21,598 nucleotides of DNA from CAZJQT01 sp964604415 (GTDB lineage: Bacteria; Patescibacteriota; Saccharimonadia; Saccharimonadales; CAZJQT01), in assembly GCA_964604415.1 (NCBI GenBank), contig CAZRYT010000009.1, forward strand, positions 1-21,598, written 5' to 3'. This document shows, piece after piece, positions 1 to 7,085 of the stretch. Position 1 is the first letter of the stretch. The number at the start of each line of letters is the position of its first letter. Under the pieces are notes generated by a model. That model was not told the DNA's origin and did no database searches. It saw only the letters and a program-made list of their open reading frames with translations. A program made the translations under genes and the position numbers.

Positions 1-228
1 TTCTGTGACTCTGAGTACTTTGACATGGATTTGCTAGCAATCTTTGGCAGCTGGAACGGCACTGGTGAAACCGGTTCATCACCTCACCTTAGCATCAAAG
101 CAGAAATACCAGGTCCAGTAACTTACCATGATATTTATTGTATCTCTCAGGCAGAAAAATATTTGTTAGAAGCGGGTTACATAACTGGCGAAGATGCACC
201 AACGGTTCTGGAACCTAGCAACGCGTAA
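1..228 (+). CDS. 3' end of a hypothetical protein (truncated by window start)
   Basis: This frame is open from base 1 to a TAA at 226-228, so at least 75 residues of a gene beginning upstream are visible. An internal ATG exists at 25, but the eight codons before it are also open and read sensibly (FCDSEYFD), so I treat the gene as 5'-truncated. The tail holds a Gly/Ser/Thr-rich stretch (WNGTGETGSSPH) and ends in an acidic segment. I recognise no family and see no membrane segment or catalytic motif. The next gene starts 12 bp downstream on the same strand, so the two are probably co-transcribed. Confidence 0.6.
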   Translation, partial: FCDSEYFDMDLLAIFGSWNGTGETGSSPHLSIKAEIPGPVTYHDIYCISQAEKYLLEAGYITGEDAPTVLEPSNA

Positions 229-240
229 GTAGGGAATTAT

Positions 241-693
241 ATGTCTGAAAGCTACCAAGATCCCAACCCAGAGGAAGATTTATCAGCTCCGGCTGTTTTT
301 CAATCATATTTTGAGGGTACTGGGGCCAAAGGCCAAGGCATATTTGAATGGGCTCAGGAAAATCCACAGTCTGAATACAGACTTTGGTTAATGACCAGGG
401 GTGACCAAGTAGATCTACAAAAGGAAGCTGAAAGACGGCTGAAAATTAGTCAGAAACTACCACGTGCTGTGAAGTTTCAGGTAGCCTTAGGTTCTGTTAT
501 GACAATCGGGATTACGGGTCTTAGTGCCGAGTTGGCTTTTGTTGAACGTGATCCGGCAGCTTTAATCATGCTTTTCGGGACTTTGCTTTTCGGTTCTCTA
601 ACCAAACAACACATCAAAGAGCTACCTGGAGCTTACGAGTCTGCTGCTAGAGAACGTGAATTCTACAACTCGGTTTTTGGCAGTACAGAGTAG
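241..693 (+). CDS. Small membrane protein of unknown function, two predicted TM helices
   Basis: This is a 150-residue protein. Residues 1-75 are acidic to mixed and soluble. Two hydrophobic segments follow at about 79-101 and 105-121, separated by a very short loop (VERDP), which suggests a helical hairpin in the membrane with both soluble ends on the same side. The tail (about 122-150) is charged. The ATG at 241 follows a purine-rich AGGGA about 7 bp upstream, which fits a Shine-Dalgarno. It lies 12 bp after the preceding stop, so an operon is likely. I cannot assign a family; the hairpin-at-the-end layout is generic. There is no signal peptide at the N-terminus. Confidence 0.75.
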   Translation: MSESYQDPNPEEDLSAPAVFQSYFEGTGAKGQGIFEWAQENPQSEYRLWLMTRGDQVDLQKEAERRLKISQKLPRAVKFQVALGSVMTIGITGLSAELAFVERDPAALIMLFGTLLFGSLTKQHIKELPGAYESAAREREFYNSVFGSTE

Positions 694-698
694 AAAAC

Positions 699-721
699 AG
701 CTTGCTATAAGATACCAAGCT
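699..721. promoter_or_regulatory. Inverted repeat AGCTTG-N11-CAAGCT overlapping the pyrG -35 region
   Basis: AGCTTG (699-704) and CAAGCT (716-721) form a perfect 6-bp inverted repeat with an 11-bp spacer, lying across the -35 box and spacer of the predicted pyrG promoter. It could be an operator. As a hairpin it would be weak, and no T-run follows, so a terminator is less likely. A 6-bp repeat can arise by chance. Confidence 0.3.
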
Positions 722-730
722 CTGTATTAT
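702..730 (+). promoter_or_regulatory. Predicted sigma70-type promoter for pyrG
   Basis: TTGCTA (702-707) and TATTAT (725-730) are separated by exactly 17 bp. The predicted transcription start is near 737, giving a leader of about 29 nt that includes the Shine-Dalgarno TAAGGAG at 749-755, ten bases before the GTG at 766. I see no attenuator-like hairpin with a U-run or an initial pyrimidine run of the Bacillus pyrG type. Confidence 0.6.
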
Positions 731-765
731 CATTAACGTAAAGAGGGGTAAGGAGCAAGACCGGC

Positions 766-2382
766 GTGGCCAAACGTCAGACTAAGTTCATATTTGTCAC
801 AGGTGGTGTGCTTTCCGGTCTAGGCAAGGGTATCACGGCCGCCTCAATTGGCAACCTCCTCAAAGCTCGCGGACTCAAAGTCAACCTACAAAAATGCGAT
901 CCATACCTAAATGTTGATGCCGGCACGCTCAACCCGCGTGAACATGGCGAATGTTTTGTAACCAAAGACGGCGCCGAAACCGACCTAGATCTAGGTCATT
1001 ATGAAAGATTTCTAGACGAGGAATTAACCCAAACTAGCTCGCTTATGGCCGGGCGAGTGTTACTAAAAGTTATTCAAGACGAACGCGACGGCAAATACGA
1101 GGGCGAAGACGTACAAATTATTCCACACCTGACTGCCGCCATCCAGGACTACATAGCTAAAGCCGGCCAAGATTTTGACGTCCATATTGTCGAGATTGGC
1201 GGTACGGTTGGTGACTACGAATCCCTCAGTTTCATAGAAGCTATCCGTGAGTTCGGTATCCGCGCCGGCCGCGAAAACTGCCTATATGTGCATGTCGTTT
1301 ATATGCCGTATTTGGGCGCCAGCCAGGAGATCAAAACCAAACCAGCCCAGAATTCCGTCCGTGATTTGCGCAGTCTTGGCATCAGCCCAGATATTTTGGT
1401 GGCGCGCAGTGAGAAAAAGGCTCCAGCCAAGGTTAAAACCAAGCTAAGTATGTTTACTGGCGTCGCGCCAGAAGCCATCGCCTTGCTACCAAACGCGCCT
1501 AGCATTTACGGTGTGCCAATCGAGCTAGAAGACACCGGTATAGCCAGCGTAATTAGTGACAAACTAGGTCTTAAAGTATCAAAGCCACACCTCAAGGACT
1601 GGCGTGAGGTTGCCAAACGCACCCTGACCAACTACAAGCGCAAGGTTACCGTTGGTGTCGTGGCTAAGTACCTAGACAACCAAGACACCTACATGAGCGT
1701 ATTTGAAGCACTCAAATCAGCCGCTTGGTGGAATGAAACCAACATTGACATCAAATGGATCGACGCTGAAAAGCTAGAAAAACGCCTAACTAACGTTGGC
1801 AAACAACTAGCGGGTTGTGACGCCATAGTTGTGCCCGGCGGTTTTGGCACTCGTGGCTTAGAAGGCAAGATCAAAGCTGCTCAATATGCCTTGGATAACA
1901 AACTACCATACCTAGGTTTATGTTTGGGTTTGCAGATGGGTGTGATTGCCGCCGCACGCAATGCCGGAATAAAAGACGCCTCCAGCGAAGAGCTCAACCC
2001 TAAAAGCTCAAACCTAGTTATTAACACTATGGACGGCCAACGTGGCAAGGAGCTGACTGGCGGCACCATGCGCCTGGGCAATTACCCCTGCGTATTAGCC
2101 AAAGACAGCAAAGCGGCCAAACTCTACAAAACCGATAAAATTGATGAACGTCATCGTCACCGCTACGAGTGCAATAACGCCTACCGCGACAAATACCAGT
2201 CGTGGGGCATCAAGGCCGTCGGCGTCAGCCCAGACAACCATTTGGTTGAAGTTATTGAGGGTATTGACCACCCGTATTTCTTAGCTAGCCAATTTCATCC
2301 TGAACTCAAAAGTCGCCCAAATCGACCACACCCATTGTTTGACGGACTTGTCCAGGCTGCATTGACCCAAAAGGGTAAGTAA
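766..2382 (+). CDS. pyrG: CTP synthase (glutamine-hydrolysing)
   Basis: CTP synthase makes CTP from UTP, ATP and glutamine in the cytoplasm, the last step of de novo pyrimidine nucleotide synthesis. The 538-residue length is normal for the family. The N-terminal amidoligase domain starts with the P-loop-like GGVLSGLGKG (about 13-22), followed by DPYLNVD, DGAETDLDLGHYERF and EIGGTVGDYES, which carry Mg/ATP and UTP contacts. The C-terminal class I glutamine amidotransferase domain has GGFGTRG, the nucleophile elbow GLCLGLQ with Cys386, and FHPE with His511 and Glu513, so the catalytic triad is complete. The GTG start is chosen because TAAGGAG lies 10 bp upstream and the family N-terminus aligns there. 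A CheY-like gene begins 15 bp after the stop. Presence of pyrG implies at least partial pyrimidine metabolism in a lineage that is often auxotrophic. Confidence 0.98.
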   Translation: MAKRQTKFIFVTGGVLSGLGKGITAASIGNLLKARGLKVNLQKCDPYLNVDAGTLNPREHGECFVTKDGAETDLDLGHYERFLDEELTQTSSLMAGRVLLKVIQDERDGKYEGEDVQIIPHLTAAIQDYIAKAGQDFDVHIVEIGGTVGDYESLSFIEAIREFGIRAGRENCLYVHVVYMPYLGASQEIKTKPAQNSVRDLRSLGISPDILVARSEKKAPAKVKTKLSMFTGVAPEAIALLPNAPSIYGVPIELEDTGIASVISDKLGLKVSKPHLKDWREVAKRTLTNYKRKVTVGVVAKYLDNQDTYMSVFEALKSAAWWNETNIDIKWIDAEKLEKRLTNVGKQLAGCDAIVVPGGFGTRGLEGKIKAAQYALDNKLPYLGLCLGLQMGVIAAARNAGIKDASSEELNPKSSNLVINTMDGQRGKELTGGTMRLGNYPCVLAKDSKAAKLYKTDKIDERHRHRYECNNAYRDKYQSWGIKAVGVSPDNHLVEVIEGIDHPYFLASQFHPELKSRPNRPHPLFDGLVQAALTQKGK

Positions 2383-2397
2383 GTTAGCATTAACACT

Positions 2398-2889
2398 ATG
2401 GACGATCAGACACAAACACAGCCTGCGGCTGTACCACCAGCTGAACCTGTTGCTGCGCCATCGCCAGCTCCAACTCCGCAACCTACACCCGCGCCAGCGC
2501 CCGCCGCTCCAGGCAAAGGGCCAAAGAAGATTTTATTAGTTGAGGACGATGATTCGCTAGCCAGTGTTTATGAAACCAGGTTACAGGCCGAAGGCTTCAC
2601 TACAAAACGTGTACCCAACGGCGAGGAAGCTTTGGCTACGGCTATACAGTACAAACCAGACTTGATACTACTTGACGTCATGATGCCCAAAGTCAGCGGT
2701 TTTGATGTCCTGGATATCCTGCGCAATACGCCAGAAACCGCCAATGTTAAAATTATCATGCTAACCGCCCTTAGTCAGGACAGCGACAAGCAAAAAGCCC
2801 AGAGTTTGGGCGTGGACGATTACTTAGTCAAATCTCAGGTTGTTATTGCTGACGTAATAGAGCGTATCAAGACCCACCTCGGTCTGTAG
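2398..2889 (+). CDS. Single-domain response regulator (CheY-like) with Pro/Ala-rich N-terminal extension
   Basis: This 163-residue protein has a low-complexity head (about 8-38) built from Pro, Ala, Gln and Thr, then a complete receiver domain (about 43-163). Family residues are all present: acidic cluster E49/D50/D51, phospho-acceptor D93 in LLDVMMP, T123 in MLTAL and K145 before the last strand-helix unit. There is no output domain, so it should signal by protein contact like CheY or Spo0F. No histidine kinase is adjacent; pyrG precedes it by 15 bp, and the only kinase-like gene in the window (13967) lacks its His. The Pro/Ala head resembles flexible linkers that tether domains; its role here is unknown. 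Confidence 0.93.
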   Translation: MDDQTQTQPAAVPPAEPVAAPSPAPTPQPTPAPAPAAPGKGPKKILLVEDDDSLASVYETRLQAEGFTTKRVPNGEEALATAIQYKPDLILLDVMMPKVSGFDVLDILRNTPETANVKIIMLTALSQDSDKQKAQSLGVDDYLVKSQVVIADVIERIKTHLGL

Positions 2890-2919
2890 CTCTTGCACCG
2901 TGACCGCCTGCCTTTAAAC

Positions 2920-2948
2920 TTGTAAAGCTTATGTTTTTGTGGTATAAT
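2920..2948 (+). promoter_or_regulatory. Predicted leaderless promoter for the 152-aa gene
   Basis: TTGTAA (2920-2925) and a perfect TATAAT (2943-2948) are separated by 17 bp. The -10 ends only 7 bp before the ATG at 2956, so transcription should start at or next to the start codon. The 11-mer TAAAGCTTATG (2923-2933) within it recurs before the genes at 7086 and 8528. Confidence 0.65.
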
Positions 2949-2955
2949 CGGCTCC

Positions 2956-3414
2956 ATGTCAGCTGAAGCTTTTCGTCTACCAGAACAAGAACCAGCAAAC
3001 CAAAATGTTGTCATTGACCTAACGGCCCACGAGGCCCAAGTCCGACCTCTCAATCACTTTCATGAAGGCATAGCTCAACTTAATGTTGATCTCGACAGAG
3101 TAACTAGCGCACCAGACGTCGACAGTAAGCTTTATAACATTCCCTTAGGCTACAACGATGAAGAAGGCGAATACCATGAATTTAAACCAAGTGACCGAGT
3201 TGAATTTGTAAATACAGTCAAACGAGCCAATGGCATAAAAGACAGTGTTACTGCTAATGTTCAAGACGATCCATCAGGTAAAGAACGACATATCTTTGAA
3301 TATGGCAGGCATCAGGGTGTCCCGGTAACTTTCAAGATAACCAAAGCGTTAGATAACGGCAAAGTCGGCGATATTCTAAGCTTCTGGTTCCAGAGAACAA
3401 AGCAAACCTCTTAG
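2956..3414 (+). CDS. Hypothetical acidic protein, 152 aa
   Basis: No family is recognised. The N-terminal 35 residues are polar and look disordered. A more structured mix follows, with an acidic strip (YNDEEGEYHEF, about 68-78) and an aromatic C-terminus (ILSFWFQRT). There is no signal peptide, membrane segment or cysteine. The ATG at 2956 is chosen because a perfect TATAAT ends 7 bp upstream and there is no Shine-Dalgarno, which fits a leaderless message. It is the first of four genes of unknown relationship running to 8899. Sharing the TAAAGCTTATG element with two of them suggests linked regulation, but no role can be assigned. Confidence 0.75.
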   Translation: MSAEAFRLPEQEPANQNVVIDLTAHEAQVRPLNHFHEGIAQLNVDLDRVTSAPDVDSKLYNIPLGYNDEEGEYHEFKPSDRVEFVNTVKRANGIKDSVTANVQDDPSGKERHIFEYGRHQGVPVTFKITKALDNGKVGDILSFWFQRTKQTS

Positions 3415-3433
3415 ACCACATCTGTTTATCTGA

Positions 3434-3473
3434 TTGACTTTTGCTAAAACTCAGTTAGTTTAGTAGTAGGGGA
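3434..3473 (+). promoter_or_regulatory. Possible promoter and ribosome binding site for the 1176-aa gene
   Basis: TTGACT (3434-3439) matches a -35 box. The best -10 candidate is TAGTTT (3456-3461) at 16 bp, which is poor. AGGGGA at 3468-3473 lies 11 bp before the ATG at 3485 and fits a Shine-Dalgarno. The first bases TTGACTTTT match the start of the promoter at 7033, but the AAAGCTTATG core is absent here. Confidence 0.4.
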
Positions 3474-3484
3474 AAAACATAAAA

Positions 3485-6400
3485 ATGTCAGATATTGAGC
3501 AGACAGCTCAACAAGAACAGGATTTACCACTCGGACAGCATTTGACTACTGATCGCTTGTTGGCGATGGGGCTGTATCTTTATACCGAATTAGAAAAAAG
3601 TTGGAACAAAGAAGATACAATGGAAGGTTTAGTCGCCGGTGCTGAAAAGCTAAAAGCACAACCTGAAGAAACCTGGAACCAAGATTATGCAATTCAGGTT
3701 GTGAAAAGCTTCAAAAATTTATATATGATCAATAATGGCATTGAAACCGAAGATGAACTTCAACGAGCAACTGAAAACGAGCAAAGTTTTCAGCGTATTT
3801 GCGCACAGACGATTGAGTCGATGTTTAGTTTTGTGCCCAGACTCCGTTTTGCAAGCATTGTCTTGCCACCCGAAAAAGTTCAAGAACGTATAGCTAGTAT
3901 TTTGGAAAGTTCCCCTGGTCAAATATTAAGCAATGCTGAAAGTATAGCTACGGCCGAATTGGCTAATGCCGGCGATATCCTAAAGTCAGCCATAGAAAAA
4001 GCGGATTTTTCAAAGTCTTTTACTATAAGTAGTGTTCTAAAACCTTCGGTCATTGAGGTCCTAGGTCTTGAAACTGCTCAGAAACTTGCCAAATCGATAT
4101 TAACCCAAAATTTAGCAAACCCGCCAGTCTATGATTTGGCTTCTAGCACTAAAAGCTTAATCGAGCAAGATTTAATGTTGGCTGACGAACTGCTAAGTAT
4201 CGGCAGGCAACTGTACGCAAAGGATCCTGAGCACAGTATTCAGTTGATGGATAGGCTTTATGGGAGTGAGAAACTAGAACCCGCGCAAAAACAAGAGATC
4301 AAAGATACCTTAAACAGAATTATTAACGACTCTAATAGTTCAATCGAAACCGTAAAAGGTGTTTTGGCTTGCCACAATGTTTACGGTGACATTTTTGATA
4401 AAGAGCATCTGAAACAAGCCTACAAAGTACATGGTGCTGATATAGTCGTAGCCTTACCGTACGCATATAACGACGTTCTCGATAAGCATGAGTTTGCTCG
4501 AATTATGGTGGATGAAGTTGGACGACTGCGAGAGCAGATGCACGACGGCAACATATCCGCAGGAGGTGATTTATCGAGTCGCTTAGTTCATAACCCTGAG
4601 TGGCTAGGAGACGCCTTAAGTCCGGCCGACAGAACAGTAATCTTAAACGAAATAGCTGAGATAAGTCCTGATTCTATAATCACAAAAGGCAAGAGTCTAT
4701 ATAACCACCTAGACCAAGAAACCGTTAATAGTTTACTGGACAAAGCCGTCTTAAACGCAAACGCAAGACAAATGGCGCTTTGGGTGGACGAGTTAGTTCA
4801 GACAGGCCATTTTGACAGTGAGGACCTGACCAAGTTGATTTTTAGCAAAGCAATTGCGAACGGTGAAGTAAGAGAGATATGCAACACAAGTAAATTTATG
4901 AAAAATTTAAGCCCAGACCAAGCCCTAAGTTTAGCTACTGCCGGTCTGGAGGAGCTATTAAGTGACGAAAGGACTTCTGAATTTTTTATAGCTCATTTTA
5001 TTAACAATCTGGCTCCTCACTTGAGCCCAGAAGACGGCCGACGCTTATTGCGATCAGTTCCTCAGGATAAACAATTAATTACTAACTTATATTTCATAAA
5101 AGAAAGGCCTCATTTTCTCAATAAAGAAGAAATGACCGACATACTTGGACAGTTGAGTGGCGAAGTCAGTGAACGTGCTGTTAACGTTTTTCTTAGTAGT
5201 TTTGATTTCTTTGTACCTTACGTACCAAAAGGTACTAGTATTGAGCAACTGATTGATAATATATTCCAGAACTATCCAGGTAATGTACTGCTAAATTCAG
5301 CACAACTTTTCAAGTACATATCACCTGAGCGGCAGGCTGCTTACTTACAAGAGCTAGAAACCACTAATCCGGCCGGGCTGCTGTACGTTAATAACCGAGC
5401 TCCGATTGCAGGGTTAGAACAGACAGATATCATTCAACGAATGGCTAAAGATCCGCGTCTAGACTACGCTGATAAATTTTTCCGCAAATTAATAAAACGA
5501 CTTCCTAACGTAGACGGTACTACTGCCTACGAGATCATGTTACGTGAAGCAATGGGAGTATTTGCAAAAATTAACAGTATAAAGAAGAACCCAGAAGCTC
5601 AAAAGGTATTCGAAACTCTCAAACCACAAATTAATAAATCTATTGGTGATGAGATCGGACTATTGCAAGGAGTTTATTTACTAAGTGAAGATAGTGAAAT
5701 AACAGACATCGAAACATTAGCTGACTTTAAGCGTGCTATTATCTCTCGTGCCTTTAAGCAGCTGGGTTTGGATGAAGAGCCGGAGGTTGAGGTTATATAT
5801 AATGCCATCCCAGACTTTACTCCTTTGGCCGTTTATATTGACGCTTATGCTGATAAATCACATGGTAAGGTCCTAGCCGAGTTATTGACCGCATTAAACC
5901 AGGGTAGGTACACTGACTGGAAATATCAAGAATCAGATTTCCAGAAATTAATTGATGATGGTTTGGTGCCTCATGATTTAACTAAGAGTCAATACGCGCA
6001 ATGGCAAGCATCGGAGCAGACCTCTATCAAAGATATAGGAGCTATCAATACAGAAGCCTTGGCTCACAAAGTTAGCGCCACTCTGGTAGAAGCTGCCCGA
6101 TATATACCCGGGCTTGAAGATATTCTGAAAAATGAAACCAAACCGATTGTTTTACGACAAGAAGCTCAAGAAAGTATAAAAGAAATTGGTCAGCGAACTG
6201 GTGAACTTCATCGTATTCGCAGAGATGCGGCGTCTATGAACGAACAACAGAGAACCGAACTAGAGAATGAGCTAGAACAGCTTGCTGAGCGCCGCGCTAG
6301 TCTTGAATACACAATAACGCTAACTCAATTATTGAGTATCAGTGGTGAAGAGATTGCCGCCGGGCGTTTTATGAACGAGAAAGGTAAGCTCATTAACAAG

Positions 6401-7015
6401 ACCATACAGAGTGCATTTAAAGAAATTGCTGATCGTAGCCAAGAAGATGTATTGGATATGCTGACACCGATTGAAACCGAGGTAAATGCCGTCTATGAGA
6501 CTACTGAAAAGCTCGGTGATGTATTTATAAGTGATGTGCATGATCTGGATACGACTATAGAAATTGGTGCCTATCCAGTCGGTTCATGTCAGCACTACGA
6601 ACAAGGCTCGCATAATGCTGGCTTGTTTGGTTACACTGACCCTAACGTTAAGATTATGGTAGCTAGTAATTCCAGTGGCGGTTTAGTAGCTCGTTCAATC
6701 ATGCGGTTGGTTTCTGAACCAGGCGGCCAGCCTGCGCTTCTATTAGAACGAGTATATACTTCATATCCAAGTATAGAAATTGAGTCTGGTATTATGGCCA
6801 ATGCGGCTAAAAAAGCTGAAGAAATGGGAATAAAATTATATGTTTCGAAAGTTGCCCCAGAAGCTGAGCGGAGTAGTGAATCAATTCAATTATTCCAAGC
6901 CAGTATGCGCGCCCCAATGCTCTATACCGATATGGGTGGTGGGGTCTTGGCTAAAGAAGCCGGTACGGTTAACTATGAAGCCTATCAGTACCAGCCAGCC
7001 GTGAATATAGTCTAA
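3485..7015 (+). CDS. Very large hypothetical protein (1176 aa), helical repeat-like body with distinct C-terminal domain
   Basis: I recognise no named family. Residues 1 to about 890 are almost entirely helix-favouring, rich in Leu, Glu, Ala and Lys, with recurring 30-40-residue units that suggest an alpha-solenoid. About 893-945 is strongly charged with heptad-like spacing and looks like a coiled coil. The last ~165 residues (about 1011-1176) change character: they are Gly/Ser-rich with beta-type segments and features resembling a compact domain, including EIGAYPVGSCQHY with Cys1035, then GYTDPNVKIMVA, SGGLVARS and ERVYTS. There is no signal peptide or TM helix, so it is cytoplasmic unless exported by a nonclassical route. 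Length rivals the largest proteins of reduced genomes, so it is presumably important. It precedes the metallopeptidase-like gene by 70 bp on the same strand; a functional link is inference. Confidence 0.85.
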   Translation: MSDIEQTAQQEQDLPLGQHLTTDRLLAMGLYLYTELEKSWNKEDTMEGLVAGAEKLKAQPEETWNQDYAIQVVKSFKNLYMINNGIETEDELQRATENEQSFQRICAQTIESMFSFVPRLRFASIVLPPEKVQERIASILESSPGQILSNAESIATAELANAGDILKSAIEKADFSKSFTISSVLKPSVIEVLGLETAQKLAKSILTQNLANPPVYDLASSTKSLIEQDLMLADELLSIGRQLYAKDPEHSIQLMDRLYGSEKLEPAQKQEIKDTLNRIINDSNSSIETVKGVLACHNVYGDIFDKEHLKQAYKVHGADIVVALPYAYNDVLDKHEFARIMVDEVGRLREQMHDGNISAGGDLSSRLVHNPEWLGDALSPADRTVILNEIAEISPDSIITKGKSLYNHLDQETVNSLLDKAVLNANARQMALWVDELVQTGHFDSEDLTKLIFSKAIANGEVREICNTSKFMKNLSPDQALSLATAGLEELLSDERTSEFFIAHFINNLAPHLSPEDGRRLLRSVPQDKQLITNLYFIKERPHFLNKEEMTDILGQLSGEVSERAVNVFLSSFDFFVPYVPKGTSIEQLIDNIFQNYPGNVLLNSAQLFKYISPERQAAYLQELETTNPAGLLYVNNRAPIAGLEQTDIIQRMAKDPRLDYADKFFRKLIKRLPNVDGTTAYEIMLREAMGVFAKINSIKKNPEAQKVFETLKPQINKSIGDEIGLLQGVYLLSEDSEITDIETLADFKRAIISRAFKQLGLDEEPEVEVIYNAIPDFTPLAVYIDAYADKSHGKVLAELLTALNQGRYTDWKYQESDFQKLIDDGLVPHDLTKSQYAQWQASEQTSIKDIGAINTEALAHKVSATLVEAARYIPGLEDILKNETKPIVLRQEAQESIKEIGQRTGELHRIRRDAASMNEQQRTELENELEQLAERRASLEYTITLTQLLSISGEEIAAGRFMNEKGKLINKTIQSAFKEIADRSQEDVLDMLTPIETEVNAVYETTEKLGDVFISDVHDLDTTIEIGAYPVGSCQHYEQGSHNAGLFGYTDPNVKIMVASNSSGGLVARSIMRLVSEPGGQPALLLERVYTSYPSIEIESGIMANAAKKAEEMGIKLYVSKVAPEAERSSESIQLFQASMRAPMLYTDMGGGVLAKEAGTVNYEAYQYQPAVNIV

Positions 7016-7032
7016 GATAGCAACACCTTTAA

Positions 7033-7061
7033 TTGACTTTTTATAAAGCTTATGCTATTAT
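7033..7061 (+). promoter_or_regulatory. Predicted extended -10 promoter for the metallopeptidase-like gene
   Basis: TTGACT (7033-7038), a 17-bp spacer, and TATTAT (7056-7061) preceded by TGC, giving an extended -10. The spacer (7039-7055) is identical base for base to that of the promoter at 8493. Predicted start is near 7068, leaving a short A-rich leader of about 18 nt with no Shine-Dalgarno before ATG 7086. Confidence 0.7.
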
Positions 7062-7085
7062 TATATCTGTAAATACAATACAAAA

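Noticed and set aside
2890..2955. Rho-independent terminator after the CheY-like gene
   Set aside because: No GC-rich hairpin followed by a T-run is visible here, nor at the other gene ends in the window.
6329..6541. Minus-strand open frame inside the 1176-aa gene
   Set aside because: It lies wholly inside a long plus-strand frame with consistent protein character, and has no start signal of its own; the same holds for the other short opposite-strand frames.
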